From assembly GCA_026120185.1 (NCBI GenBank), contig JANUWF010002200.1, forward strand, positions 3,036,001 to 3,100,000: 64,000 nt of DNA, written 5' to 3'. The stretch is from Voacanga thouarsii. Taxonomy: Eukaryota > Streptophyta > Magnoliopsida > Gentianales > Apocynaceae. The notes beneath the pieces are model-generated. The model was not told the DNA's origin. It did no database searches and saw nothing but the letters and a program-made list of their open reading frames with translations. Shown here piece by piece: positions 22,427 to 34,800 of this stretch; positions within the stretch are counted from its first letter, which is position 1, and the number at the start of each line of letters is the position of its first letter. A program made the position numbers and the translations under genes.

Positions 22427-24189
22427 TGTTGGAATGTATGTCCTCTAGATTAGTTTTCTAATGTAATTATCGAATTTATTAATAAAAGAATTTATTCTCA
22501 AAATTTATTTGTAAATTTACATTTTATTTGTGCACGATTTATGTTTGGATATGACCCATTATGTTTAAATAAGTGATCCATGTGAAGGGTGGTCTTTCAC
22601 AGTAAGGTATAGATCATAGGTTACTTAACACATAAATGTTTGTTCTTAACTGATTGATGAGAATGGGAATTTCATAATGTTTAGGTTATTATGTTATGAA
22701 TTCCAAATGAGGAATGGCTTACCTTTAACCAGTGAGTAGTCCACTCACTGCATAGTATGAGCATATTTCGAATACGTAGAACAGAATCTGTAATAGTAGT
22801 TTCTAAAAGTACTATCTAGAAGAAACCTAGATTATTATTGCTATAGCATGGACTAATACTCTACCGCTTGAGTATGAGTTGGTGGTCTGACAAAACTGGA
22901 AGCATGTACTTTGATATGCTGTAGTTGAGGTTCTTTCGTAAAGTCGATATACTTGTATGTTGGGTATATGTGACTTAGTTAAGACAGATTTGTACAAGAT
23001 AGCTTCTGCACTATATTGCCCCTTGTAACTGTTCAAATGATCTAAATATTCAGGGTCCTGGGGAACATGACTTGGATGTTTCCTTTTGGGTAGCTCCCTT
23101 GCAAAATGGAAATATTTCAAGAGTCGTGGATCATTGAACTAGAGGTTTAAGGATGGTAGATGTCTTTTAAAGAGGTGTTAGTATATTCTTCCTCTCTAAA
23201 TATACGGCGATACGTAGAGGGGTATTTTAGTCATTACACATGCAGGTCGGAGACTTTGCTAAATGCAGCATTGTCTTTGGGGTCAATATTTTCTTATGGT
23301 AATATTAGAAAATATTTAAAATATAAAATACAACTATTTATATAGTAGGGGTATTTTAGTTATTTTAGTAGATAAGGCGATGTGTTTTTTAGTCCCCAGA
23401 ATAGCCCTTAAATCCTGACAGATTGGGTTAAGGAATTGGTCTTGATAATTATGGGTTTTATTTTATTTTATTTAAGTAGTCGAATTTATTATTGGATTAA
23501 AATAAAATAAAAAACCCAAGAGAGAGTATATATTTTATTTAGTTTAATTGGTTAATTAATTATTCAGGGCCCAAGGCCCAAATTGAATAATTAAAAAATT
23601 AACCTAGATATAAATTAGATAAAAAGGCTTGATATTTTATATTGGTCTATTTGGACTTGTTAATTATTTATTATGCTGTTTTATGAAGCCTAGACAATAA
23701 ATAATTGAGGCTTATTATTTATGGGTATTCAAGCCCAAGAGTAAGTAATTTTATCTAGCCTAATGAATGAGACTAAGGATTAAAAAAAAAAAAAACGAGA
23801 TGAATCCCATATTGTTTGGCATGAAAAGATAACAAAAATCAAATGGTTTTTGTTTTCATGTACTTGGGCGCAAAATTTGTTAAAAAGAAGAAAAAAAGGC
23901 AAGACCATGAAAAATCCAAGTCTCTGTAGCTTTCATTGGCTTTAGGAAAAAACAGTGGGTATATTCCGAAAGCTCAAAAGCTTCGCGTGAATGAGAAGGA
24001 GTAGATGGCTCGCAAGAGTGTAACCGGAGGTGTTGGGAGAACCAGTAGCTTCAAGCATTTTGGTCTAGACATCTTCTTCAATAAGGTCATTCAAACACAG
24101 AGGTAAAAAACTTCCATGATGCTCTATATATATTTTTTTGTTCCGTAAGTATGCTTTCGGTTTCAACATTTTTGCCATTTCAATCTTCA
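22427..24189 (+). repeat. 5' LTR of copia E2
   Basis: Starts TGTTGGAATGTATG and ends CTTCA, two bases before the primer site. It contains the conserved U3 core. Confidence 0.85.
23325..23352 (+). promoter_or_regulatory. Conserved TATA-like core of the copia LTR
   Basis: The stretch CTATTTATATAGTAGGGG follows 'aaaatatttaaaat'. It recurs in every copia LTR of the window that covers this part (near 2101, 9821, 16600, 19950, 29745, 38607, 46259, 47543 and 57324). It is the most conserved part of the LTRs, as expected for a core promoter. On the opposite strand it reads as the stronger consensus TATATAAATAG. Confidence 0.45.
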
Positions 24190-24191
24190 AG

Positions 24192-24205
24192 TGGTATCAG
24201 AACCA
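24192..24205 (+). other. Primer binding site of copia E2
   Basis: TGGTATCAGAACCA is nearly identical to the plant copia initiator-tRNA-Met site. Confidence 0.9.
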
Positions 24206-25966
24206 TAGTTTGACAAATATAAGAAGCATGCTAGGCTTAACTAAAATAAGAAAATGTTTGTTTTCAATGTTTTTTGTGAAACTTCGCTGTTTATGGTATG
24301 GGATAGATGGCTCTGTAAGTCTCATCGTTGAGACATAGGCTATTTTAATTTACTGCTTTCTTAGATGAAACGTGTAAGCTTATTGTTTTTAAGGGCATAG
24401 GTGATTGTTAAGTGCATTTATATGTTGTTTGGTCGAAAGAACCAAAAGAAGAAATACAAAATCGCAGAAAAAAAATCGCAGGAAATCTGGAGAAGATGAC
24501 ACTATTTAGAGCCGAGCCGAGCCACCTGCTTTGGTTGAGAGAGGAGCTAACCAAGTCGCGGTTTCAAGCCACAGCCGTGCCAGCGAGCAAGGAAATCTTC
24601 CTCGCGGAAGCAACCTTCCGTGAGGGAGTAATTTACAAATTGCAAATTGCTCAAATCACAGTCTTCAATTTTGACTGGGAGTGGGGCTGCTTGGCGGGCC
24701 AGGTCGCGGGCACCTGCCCGGATCGTGGTCCATGGGTTTTTCCCATGGACCATGATCCAGTATGGCGGGTGCACTGGACTAGCAATGAAAAAAAAATTAT
24801 TTTTGGTCCCATACCAAGTGAAGTTATTTTTATTATAATAGTTAATATTTTTTGAATATTTTGCATGAAAAATAATAGTAAAAGAAATTTAGGATTAAAC
24901 AAGACCATTAATTAATTAATTTATTTAATTCTATTATTTAGACACTTAGGTTAAAAGAATAGAAAAGTGTGAAAACGTTTATAGTATTTTAGCATGCTTA
25001 TTTCTTTTTTGTACCCTATATGCGCGTTTTTTCAAAGATCAAAGTCTTTGGGAATTTTTGACAAAGAAAAATATTTTCTTAAATTAAATGGTTAATTTTA
25101 ATTTGAACAAAAATCAATTCTTGGTTATTTTCTCAAAGGATTTTATTCTTGACATAGAAAATATTATGGATTTAGATATTTTTGTGAATTAAAATAGAAA
25201 ACCATTTTGATTTATTTTTAACAAGAAAAATTGTTTTATCTCAAATTAAACTTGAGATCAAAATCTCTCGAAAGTTTATTGGAAATTTTTGAAATTATTA
25301 AGTTTATTAACTTAAATAAAATTAATCCATGAAAAATTTCTCAAGGGGTAAAAACCTTGACATAGAAATTTTTATGGGTTTAGATACTTTATTTTTGAGT
25401 TAAAAGAAAACTTAATTGAAATTTTTAAATGATATTTTTCAAGAAAATCCTTATTTTAAAATACTATATGGGAGAGAGGTTCCAACGGACCCACGGCTTC
25501 CATCATGATCTTCATTAAAGATCATAAGTCCTCCCGCGTCATCTTGGGAGTGAACCCGTGTCATCTTGGGAGTGAACCCGTATATGATGGGGATACTATA
25601 AGGATTTAGAACTAATGGATGGATGTAATTAATAAGTCGGGACACGTGTTATGATTGGCCAGCCCACATTAGAGGTTATAATGCGATGACTGTCTATAAG
25701 AAATGAGAAGATATGGTCAACCCACGATAGAGTTATCTTCTAGATCATTACTTAAAAGGAAAATTAATTTGTGGTGGTTAATACACTTAACTTAGGAAAT
25801 TGTTAATTTTCCCAAGAAGTTATGTCAGTTTTTCTAAGAGCCAAATTAATCATATTAAAGATAATAGTGATAGGGTTAGCTATTATCGAATTTAATATGA
25901 GTATAAAGTTATATATTATTTAATTTTTCACAAACTGAGTTTACTTTTATTTTTGATTTTTCAGAA
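24206..25966 (+). other. Leader of copia E2, first body
   Basis: About 1.76 kb between primer site and gag, with a GC-rich island at about 24500-24780. An open stretch of 147 codons (24412-24855) crosses the island but has no recognisable domain. In the second body the corresponding stretch (from 32549) is open for only about 70 codons, so I regard it as chance. A strong hairpin lies at 24720-24758. Confidence 0.6.
24720..24758 (+). other. Strong hairpin in the copia leader
   Basis: Arms 24720-24736 and 24742-24758 are 17-bp reverse complements with a single G-U position, separated by five T. The inner part is CCATGGG-TTTTT-CCCATGG. Its place, between primer site and gag, is where retroelement RNAs carry packaging or dimerisation signals. 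That role is inference. Confidence 0.6.
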
Positions 25967-26790
25967 ATGATTGGTGGAGGTTTTTTTAGTCCTTTGGCCG
26001 TTATTCTTAGTGAGAATAAGCTAACGGGTCAAAATTATATGGACTGAAAAAGAAACTTGAATATAATACTCACTGCTAAGGAGTATAAATATGTCCTCTT
26101 TGACACCTGCCCAATTATTGGGTTGGGTTCCACTATTGAGGAGCGAGAAGCTGAGAAAGCATTGAAGCAGGCCAACAAAATGACTCGATGCTACATGTTG
26201 GCCTCCATGTCTAATGTGCTCCAGTCTAAACACGAGTACATGGCCACTGCGTATGACATTAGCCAATCACTAGCCACAATGTTTGCTGATAAGAGCCGGT
26301 CCACAAGGTAGGAGGCTCTTAGGACGATCATCAACACTAAGATGGCTAAGGGAGCATCAATCAGAGAGTATATGCTCAAGATGATTGTTGCTTTTGAGGA
26401 AGCAGAAGTCTTAGGGGCTGTAATTGACCTCGAGAGCTAAGTGGACATGGTTCTCGAATCTCTTTTGGGTTTTTTTACTCAATTCAAGTTTAATTATAAC
26501 ATGAATAAGTTAAACATAAGTTTAACTGAGTTAATGAAAGAGCTACAGGTGGCAGAGAAGGTCATAAAGCCACAGTCCAAGGATATGATTTTTAGGACTA
26601 TTTCTTCCAGAACTGTGCCTAGTAAGTTCAAGAAGAAGGAGGGAAACATACCGATCCAACCCAAGAACCAGTCCAACAAGCCTAAAGGTAAATGCTTCAA
26701 GTGCGAGCAGAAGGGATACTAGAAAAATGAATGTACATAACTTTAGGCCAAGAAAAACCCCACATGTATTGTTCTCTATCTAGAGTTAAT
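25967..26790 (+). pseudogene. Copia gag of the first E2 body (several stops)
   Basis: Begins ATG at 25967 (IGGGFFSPLAVI). A TGA replaces the Trp of the DWKRNL motif, and further stops lie near 26311 and 26439. The helical capsid region and KLNISLTELMKELQ motif are clear. The zinc knuckle near 26697-26740 reads C-X2-C-X4-Y then a stop, so the His is lost. The frame ends in the protease start (STWI near 26812), where a large deletion begins. Confidence 0.8.
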
Positions 26791-26794
26791 TTCA

Positions 26795-28807
26795 ATGGTT
26801 AGATCAACTTCCACTTGGATTGGTGAGATGTGGACTGGGCGTAAGCCAAGTTTAAATCATCTCAGGATATGGGGCTGTTCAGTTTATGTACTGATCAAGA
26901 GAGACAAGCTAGAACCAAGATCAGAATTATGCTACTTTGTTGGGTATCCAAACGGGACAAAAAGAGGATACTTTTATCATCCTAAGGAGTAGAAAGTACT
27001 AATGCTAGATATTTGGAGGATAATAAAAGTACTTCCACTAAAGGTTCAACAAGGTTGGAACTCGATGATAAGTTATCTTCAAAATCAACTTCTTCAGACT
27101 CGATTATGAAACAAGAAGAGGCACAACCTCAAGAACCTGTACAAATGGAGCTTCATCAGAGTGGGAGGGTATCTAGAGTTCTAGAAAGATAGACAGGAGA
27201 GGCTTTCGAGCTGGTCTCTGACCATCAGGAATAAGATCTCACTAGATACGAGGAGACTATTGCTGATGCCGATGCAAATCTATGGCATGAAGCAATGAAA
27301 GTCGAGATTGAGTCTATGTATTTCAATCAAGTTTGGGATCTTGTAGCTTTACTTGAAGGAATAAAACCCATTGGGTGTAAGTGGCTATACAAGAGGAAGA
27401 GGGGAGCGGATGGGAAGGTGGAAACCTTCAAACCTAGGCTTGTGGCTAAAGGGTTTACTCAAAAAGAGGGAATTGATTATGATGAAACCTTTTCCCCGGT
27501 AGCCATGCTTAAGTCCATCCACATTCTCATTGCCATTGTATATCATTTCGACTATGAGATATGACAAATGGATGTTAAGACGGCATTTCTTAATGACCAT
27601 CTTAACGAAAACATCTATATGTCCCAACCGGAAGGTGTTATTGCTAAAGGTTAGGAACATATGGTTTGTAAGCTTAAGAAGTCTATTTATGGACTTAAGC
27701 AGGCATCTAGAACATAGAACATTCATTTTGATGAGACTGTAAAGTCTTATGATTTTATTCAAAACGAGGATGAACCATGCGTGTACAGGAAATTAGAAAG
27801 TATAAATATAATTTTTCTTGTCCTATATATAGATGACATTTTACTCATTGGGAATGATATAAGAATATTATCATCTACTAAGGTTTGACTGTCTAGTCAA
27901 TTTAGTATGAAGGACTTGGGAAAAGCTAGTTATATTATCAGGATTAAGCTTTTTAGAAATAAGAAGTAGAGAATGTTAAGATTATCCCAAACGACATACA
28001 TTGACAAGATGTTAGCCAAGTTTAGTATGGACTCATGCAAGGGAGCTCTAATCCCTTGCAGATATGGGTTGCCTTTTTGTTCATAGGACTGTCCTAAGTC
28101 CCAAGAAGAAAAAGACAGAATGAGTAGGATTCTTTACGCTTCGACTGTGGGAAGTCTCATGTACGCCATGCTATGCACTAGGTCAGATATCTACTTTACC
28201 GTAAGCTTAGTTAGCAAATATCAGTCAAACCTTGGGAAGGTTCATTGGCAAGCTATAAAGCATATTCTTAAGTACTTCAATGGTACGAAAGATTATATGT
28301 TAGTTTACAGGATTGACTACTTGGTTCCTATTAGATACATAGACTTAGATTTCCAAGTAGATAAGGATGATAGAAAATTCACTAGTGGATATGTCTTCAC
28401 CTTGTCTAGAGGAGCTATTTCATGGAGGAGTATCAAACAATCTTATATTGCTGACTTAACCATGGAAGTTGAGTATGTGGCAGCTTCAGAAGTATCCAAG
28501 GAAGCATCTGGCTCTGAAAATTCCTTTCAGAACTTGGAGTTGTACCACACATGGACAGACCGATTGTGGTGTATTGCGACAATGCTGGAGCAGCCTCGCA
28601 ATCCAAAGAACACAGGAATCACAAGAAAGGAAAGCACATCTAAAGGAAGTACCACCTGATCCGGATTTCATTCAGAGACTGGAAATCGTGGTGGAACAAA
28701 TAGCCTCAGAGAACAACCTAGCAGATCCTTTCACCAAGCCTTTGGTTGAGAGAGTCTTCAAGAGACACTTAGACACCATAGGGGTGGGCACCTACGGGCT
28801 TTCTTAG
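26795..28807 (+). pseudogene. Copia integrase C-terminus, RT and RNase H of the first E2 body
   Basis: Joined directly to the protease start: STWIG runs into [16 protein letters not shown], so protease core, GAG-pre-integrase and the integrase catalytic core are deleted. The integrase tail, linker, RT ([17 protein letters not shown]; catalytic YIDD at 27826-27837) and RNase H up to ENNLADPFTKPL are present, with multiple stops and frameshifts. Such a copy could not integrate by itself. Confidence 0.85.
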
Positions 28808-28811
28808 TCAT

Positions 28812-28829
28812 AGAGTGCAAGTGGGAGAT
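28812..28829 (+). other. Polypurine tract before the 28830 LTR
   Basis: GTGCAAGTGGGAGAT directly precedes TGTTGAAAT. Confidence 0.85.
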
Positions 28830-30632
28830 TGTTGAAATATATACCCTTTAGACTAATTTTATCTGACGTAATTATTGAATTTATTAATAAAAGAATTTAT
28901 ACTCAAAAAATTTGTTTGTGAATTTACATTTTATTTATGCACAATTTTCATTTGGAAAGGACCTATTGTGTTTAAGTAAGTGATCCATGTGAATGGTGGT
29001 CTTTCATAGTAAAGTATGGATCACGGATTACTTAACACATAAATGTTTGTTCTTAACCGATTGATGAGAATGGAAATCTCATCATATTTAGGTTATTGTG
29101 TTCTGAATTCCAAATGGAGAATGGCTTACCTTTAGCTAGTGAGTAGTCCACTCAATTCATACCATTAATGTATTTTGAATACGTAGAATATGACCTATAA
29201 TAGTGGTTTCTAAAAGTACTATTTAGAAGAAACCCAAACTATTATTGCTATAGTGCGGACAAATACTCTACTGCTTGAGTATGAGTTAGTGGTCTGATGA
29301 AACTGGAAGCATGTACATTGATATGTTGTAGTTGAGGTTCTTTTGTAGAGCCGATGTACTTGTATATTGGGTATATGTGACTAGTTAGTTAAGACAGACT
29401 TATACAAGATAGTTTCTGCGCTATATCGCCCCTTGTGACTGTTCAAATAATCTAAATATCCAGGGCCCTGGGGAATATAATTTGGATGTTTACTTTAGGG
29501 TAATTCCCTTGAAAAGTGAAAATATTTTAGGAGTCGTAGATCATTAGATTAGAGGTTTAAAGATGGTAGATGTCTATTAAAGAGGTGTTAGTATACTCAT
29601 CATCTCTAAATGTACGACGATACGTAGAGGAGTATTTTAGTCATTGCACCTGTAGGTCGAAGACCTTGCTGATGCAGTATTATCCTTGGGGTCAATATTT
29701 CCTTATGGTGATATTAGAAAATATTTAAAATGCAAAATATAGCTATTTATATAACAGGGGTATTTTGATCATTTTAGTAGCCAAGGCGATGTGTCTTTTG
29801 GTCCCAGGAATAACCCTTAAGTCCTGATAGATTTGGGTTAAGGAATTGGTCTTGATAATTGTGGGTTTTATTTTATTTTATTTAAATAGTCTAATTTATT
29901 ATTAAACTAGAATAAAATAAAAGGCCTGAGAGAGAGTATATATATTTTATCTAGTTTAATTGGTTAATTAGTTATTTAGGGCCCAGATTGAATAATTAGA
30001 AAATTAATCTAGATATAAACTAGATAAAATGCCTGATATTTTATATTAGTCTTTTTAGGCTTATTAATTATTTATTGGGTTGTTTAATGAAGTCTAGAAA
30101 ATAAATAATTGAGCTTTATTATTTAAAGTTGTTCAAGCCCAAGAGTAAATAATTTTATCTAGCCCAATGAATAAAACCAAGGGTAAAATAAAATTAAAAA
30201 AAAAACACGGGATGGATCCCGTGTATTTTTGCGTGAGAAATAACAAAAGGCATGGGTTTTTTGTTTAACTCTCTTGGTCTCTCTTGGTAAATCATTTGCA
30301 TGAAATGAATGAAAAGGCATCAAGACCAATATGGAAATTTTGGACGTAGGAGGTCTGTGAAGCAAACACAGAAAGGAAGAAGCTCTCACAGGCTTAGCAA
30401 ACCTAACTTTGTAAGCTTTCACCGGCAGAGGAAATGGCACCATTTTGGAAGCTCAAAAGCGTTGCGTGAATGAGACAAAGTCGACGTTTACAAGGACGTG
30501 ATCCAATAGCTTCAAGCATCCTTGTACAGACATCTTCTTCAATGCCAAAAAGGTTATTCAATCATAGAGGTAAATTTTTTTGTTCTATTAGCATGCATTC
30601 GGTTTGATGATTTTTGCCATTTTCATCCTTCA
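28830..30632 (+). repeat. Ex-type copia LTR inside E2 (1803 bp)
   Basis: Starts TGTTGAAATATATACCC and ends CTTCA. Over its whole length it is of the same subtype as the solo LTR at 19042-20859, not of the E2 outer LTRs. It is followed by AGAAT (30633-30637), a one-base variant of the AGGAT that follows the solo LTR, and then by the same E1 leader and gag sequence. Confidence 0.85.
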
Positions 30633-31168
30633 AGAATAAAGTGTACAAATTATTTGTTTTTCACAAATTAAGAATTTTCTTTTATTTTTTATTTTCAAAA
30701 ATAATTGGTGGAGGTTCTTTTAGTCATTTGGCCGTTATTCTCCAAGGGAATAAACTAACGGGTCCAAATTACGTAGACTGGAAAAGGAACCTGGACGTAA
30801 TACTTACTGTTAAGAAGTATAAATATGTTCTATATGAAACTTGCCCTATTATTGGGGAGAGTTCCACCGAGGAGGAGTGTGAAGCTGAGAAACATGGAAA
30901 ATGTCAACGAGTTAGCTCATTGCTATATGTTGACCTCTATGTCTAATGTGCTCTAGTCAAAATACGAGTACATGACTAGTGCATATGATATTAGCATGTC
31001 ATTGGTCACTATTTTCATTGATAAGAGCCGGCCTGTAAGGCAAAAAGCTCTTAGAACGATCATAAACACCAAGATAGCTGAGGGAGCATCAGTTAGGGAG
31101 CACATGTTCAAAATAATTATTGCTTTTGAGGAAGTGAAAGTCATGGGGGTTGTTATTGGCCCTGAGAG
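30633..31168 (+). pseudogene. Second copy of the E1 leader end and gag fragment
   Basis: Matches 20860-21392 at about 90% by eye, sharing unusual variants: CAAGGGAATAAACTAACGGG instead of the GTGAGAATAAGC form elsewhere, the GAGAAACAT insertion-like change, and a stop in place of Gln after 'gtgctc'. The gag start ATG has become ATA (30701-30703). It ends at the same GAGAG (31164-31168), again followed by an Athila-type LTR. This is a duplicate of one nested insertion, not an independent event. Confidence 0.85.
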
Positions 31169-32548
31169 TGGTAAGGACTAAAAGAATCATTTATTTCCTA
31201 GGTATTTGAGATTGTTTTGTGATACATTTGATGTAATAACTAGGTATATTTCTTCGTATTTGATATTTTATCTTAAGAAAAGTATTTTGGTATTATTATG
31301 CAAAAAAAATCAAGAAAAAGGCAAAAACTGACGCCGCGACAGAGCATAGTCAGTGCCCGCCGTGCACAACATAGCAGGCGCCGACCCAAGATTGGAAAAC
31401 AAGGGAGAAAATAGAGCAATGCCAAGCTAAAACCAGTACACGGTCGGCGCTAGCCGTGGGGGACTAGACCGATGCCGGCTTTAGGCTGCCAAATACGGTG
31501 TGAACTTTGAATTTCGTGCAAATTTGGAAATTTCCTAAGAGTTTCGGTATTTTTCAAATTGTACTCGGCCTAGAACTCTTAAACAATGATTTTTACCATA
31601 TTGGGAGGATATTTAAACAAGGAAAATACAAGAGAAACACATGAATTTAAGGATTAAAGCTACAAATCAATCATTGAAGAGAGGATTCATTACTCAAAGG
31701 GCATTGTTCAAGAAGGTCTTCAAGGAAGAAGAAGGGGATTTGTCTATGAGTTCTTTATTTTCTTTTTCTAGAACAATAATGTGATCAATTTTTTCATTGT
31801 AATTTGACATTATTTTAGGATTCATGATTTTTGAGTTAATTTAGTCTTTTGATCAATTGATTATTATGCTTGGTATTTGATTACTTGTTTTAATTAAAGA
31901 ATTGATTGATTGATTCTTCTTGTTGACTTGATTGCAAAAGGGGTTGAATTAATTTTATATTTTTTATCTCTTAACTTACTTACAAAAGGGGTTAATTATC
32001 AAGAATATAGGTAATCAAAGATTAGTTGATGATTGCTAGAATATAGAGTTATTAGCTAACTCCATGCTTTAAATCACCTAGAACGTAGGAGTTTATGTAA
32101 GGATTGATTTTAATACATCTTTTAGGTAAATTAGTTGAGACAGAATATGTTCATTGATTTAGTTAAAAGGTAGTGATTCCATGGATTGCAAATGAAGTGG
32201 GTTTATTTGAATTCCTTCATGATGCTAAGATAATAATTGATTGTGATAGTTGTTAAGTAATTCATTACCATGTCTTCAAAAATATTTGTCTAATTGCATA
32301 TTCTTTCATCCTTGATTTGTATATATTTTTCTTTATTTTCTTTTTATTCTCTTATCACTTTATTAGGTCGGTTAAATAATGAATGAAAAGTAACTAATAG
32401 TAGTTGTTCCTTAAGGATCAATACTCGTTAATTCCATATACTATACTTGCGATGAGTATACTTGTTCATATGTGTAATTTGGGGATTAATGTTTTAATTA
32501 AACTTGACTCGGGATGGACTTAAAATTGTATAATTTTTATACACCAAA
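31169..32548 (+). repeat. Athila-type LTR 'F2', second copy (1.38 kb, 3' end truncated)
   Basis: Starts TGGTAAGGACTAAAAGAATC at the same gag position as F1. It is longer than F1 because it keeps the middle part (31490-32450). It ends ATACACCAAAAT at 32548, about 14 bp short of the CATCA terminus, and joins copia leader sequence. GC-rich words (GGTCGGCGCTAGCC, GATGCCGGC) lie at 31320-31490. Confidence 0.75.
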
Positions 32549-33845
32549 ATGCTCAAATTGCGGTCTTCAATTTTGACCAGGAGTGGGGCTACTTGGCAGG
32601 CTTGGTTGCGGGCACCCACCCGAATTGCGGTCTATGATTTTTTCCCATGGGCCATGATCCAGTGTGGCGGGTGCACTGGACTAACAATAAAAAAAAAATT
32701 TGTTTTTGGTCCCATGCCAGGCGAAGTTATTTTTATTGTAATAGTTAATATTCTTTGAATATTTTGCATGAAAAGTAATAGTAACGAAAATTTTGGATTA
32801 AACAAGACTATTAATTAATTAATGTGTTTAATTCTATTAGTTGAATACTTAGGTTGAAAGAATAGAAATGTATGAAAACGTTTACAGTTTTCTAGCATGC
32901 TTATTTCTTTTTTGTACCCTATGTGTGCGTTTTCTCAACGACCAAAGTCTTTGGGAATTTTTTATAAAGAAAAATATTTTTCTTAAATTAAATGGTTAAT
33001 TTTAATTTGAACAAAAATTAATTCTTGGTTATTTTCTCAAATGATTTTATCCTTGACATAGAAAATATTATGAATTTAGATATTTTTGTGAGTTAAAATA
33101 GAAAACCATTTTGATTTATTTTTAACAAGAAAATTATTTTTGTCAAATTAAATTTGAGATCAAAATCTCTCGAAAGTTTTATTGGAAATTTTTGAAATTA
33201 TTAAGTTTATTAACTTAAATAAAATTAATCCATGAAAATTTTCTCAAGGGGTAAAAACCTTGACATAGAAGTTTTTATGGATTTATATATTTTATTTTTG
33301 AGTTAAAAGAAAATGTAATTGAAATTTTCAAATGATATTTTCCAAGAAAACCCTTATTTTAAAATACTATGTGGGAGAGAGGTTCTAATGGTCCTATGGC
33401 TTCCATCATGATCTTCATTAAAGATCGTGGGTCCCCTCTGTCATCCTGGAAGAAAACCCATATAGGATGGAGATACCACAAGGATCTAGAATTAATGGAC
33501 GGATGTAATTAATAAGTCGGGACATGTGTTATGATCGGCTAGCCCACGTTGGAGGTAATAGTACGAGGAATATCCATAGAAAATGAGAAGAAATAGTCAT
33601 TCCACGATGAAGTTATCTTCTAGATCATTATCTAGAAAGAAAATTAATTTGTGGTGGTTAATACACATAACTTAGGAAACTATTAATCTTCCTAAGAAGC
33701 TATGTCAGCTTTTCTAAGAGCCAAATTAATCATATTAAAGATAATAGTGATAGGGTTAGCTATTATCGATTTAATATGAGTATAAAGTCACAAATTATTT
33801 TGTTTTTCACAAACTTAGTTTACTTTTATTTTTTATTTTTCAGAA
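32549..33845 (+). other. Leader of the second E2 body (5' truncated)
   Basis: Matches 24648-25966 at roughly 90%. The primer site, the LTR and the first 440 bp of leader are absent, deleted at the junction with F2. The hairpin of the first leader is present in decayed form near 32618-32660. No gene is seen. Confidence 0.7.
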
Positions 33846-34800
33846 ATGGTTGGTGGAAGTTCTTTTAGTCATTTGGCCGTTATTCTCCGTGAGAATAAGC
33901 TAACGGGTCCAAATTATATGGACTGAAAAAGAAATTTAGATATAATACTCACTACTGAGGAGTATAAGTATCTTTTTTTCGACACTTGCCTTGTTATTAG
34001 GGAGGGTTCTACCGCTAAGGAGCGAGAGGCTGAGAAAGCATGGAAGAAGGCCAATGAGATAGCTTGGTGCTACATGTCTCAATGTCTAATATGATCCAGT
34101 CTAAACACAAGTACATGGCCACTGCGTACGACATTCACCAATTGCTAGCCATGATATTCGCAAATAAGAATTGGCTCGCAAGACAGGAGGCTCTTAGAAC
34201 GATCATCTACACTAAGATGGCTGAGGGAGCATCAGTCAGAAAGTATTTGCTCAAGATGATTGCTGCTTTCAAGGAAGCAGAAGTCTTAGGGGCTTTTATT
34301 AACCCTGAGAGCCAAGTGGATATGGTTATTGAATCTCTTCCAGGTTCTTTTACTCAGTTCAAATTAAATTATAACATGAACAAGTTAAACATGAGTTTAA
34401 CTGAGTTAATAAAAAAGCTCCAAATGGCAGAGAAGGTCATGAAGCTACAGTCCAAGGCTATGATTGCTAGGACTTCTTCTTTCAAAATTGGGCCTAAGCC
34501 CAGAAAGTTTAAGAAGAAGAAGGGAAATGCACCGGTGCAGCCTAAGAACCAGCCCAACTAGCCCAAGGGCAAGTGTTTCAAGTGTGGCCAGAAGGGACAC
34601 AGGAAAAAGAAGTGTCCAGAACTTCAGTCTAAGAAAAACCCTACAAGTATTGTTCTCTATCTAGAGTTAGTTTCAATGGTTGGATCAACTTCCACTTGGA
34701 TTGTTGATTCTACTGCTACTGATCATATCTGTAACTCATTGCAGGGTTTTAGGAAGATAATAAGACTCTAGAAGGGCAAACATGGACTACGAGTAGGAAA
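33846..34800 (+). pseudogene. Copia gag and protease of the second E2 body
   Basis: Starts ATG at 33846 (VGGSSFSHLAVILRENKLTG). A TGA replaces Trp in the DWKRNL motif and a frameshift lies near 34075. The region from 34064 to 34561 is open and holds capsid helices and the KLNMSLTELIKKLQ motif. The zinc knuckle (34573-34614) is intact C-X2-C-X4-H-X4-C, the only complete one among the copia copies here. The protease motif reads DSTATDH (about 34706-34726), with Gly of DSG replaced by Thr. Confidence 0.82.

Noticed and set aside
24412..24855. Open stretch of 147 codons in the copia leader, possibly a separate gene
   Set aside because: It has no domain, crosses a GC-rich island and a hairpin, and is open for only about 70 codons in the second leader copy.
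26021..26266. Antisense open frames opposite gag and RT throughout the window
   Set aside because: They mirror conserved copia coding DNA, and recur antisense in each copy only because the sense strand is conserved.
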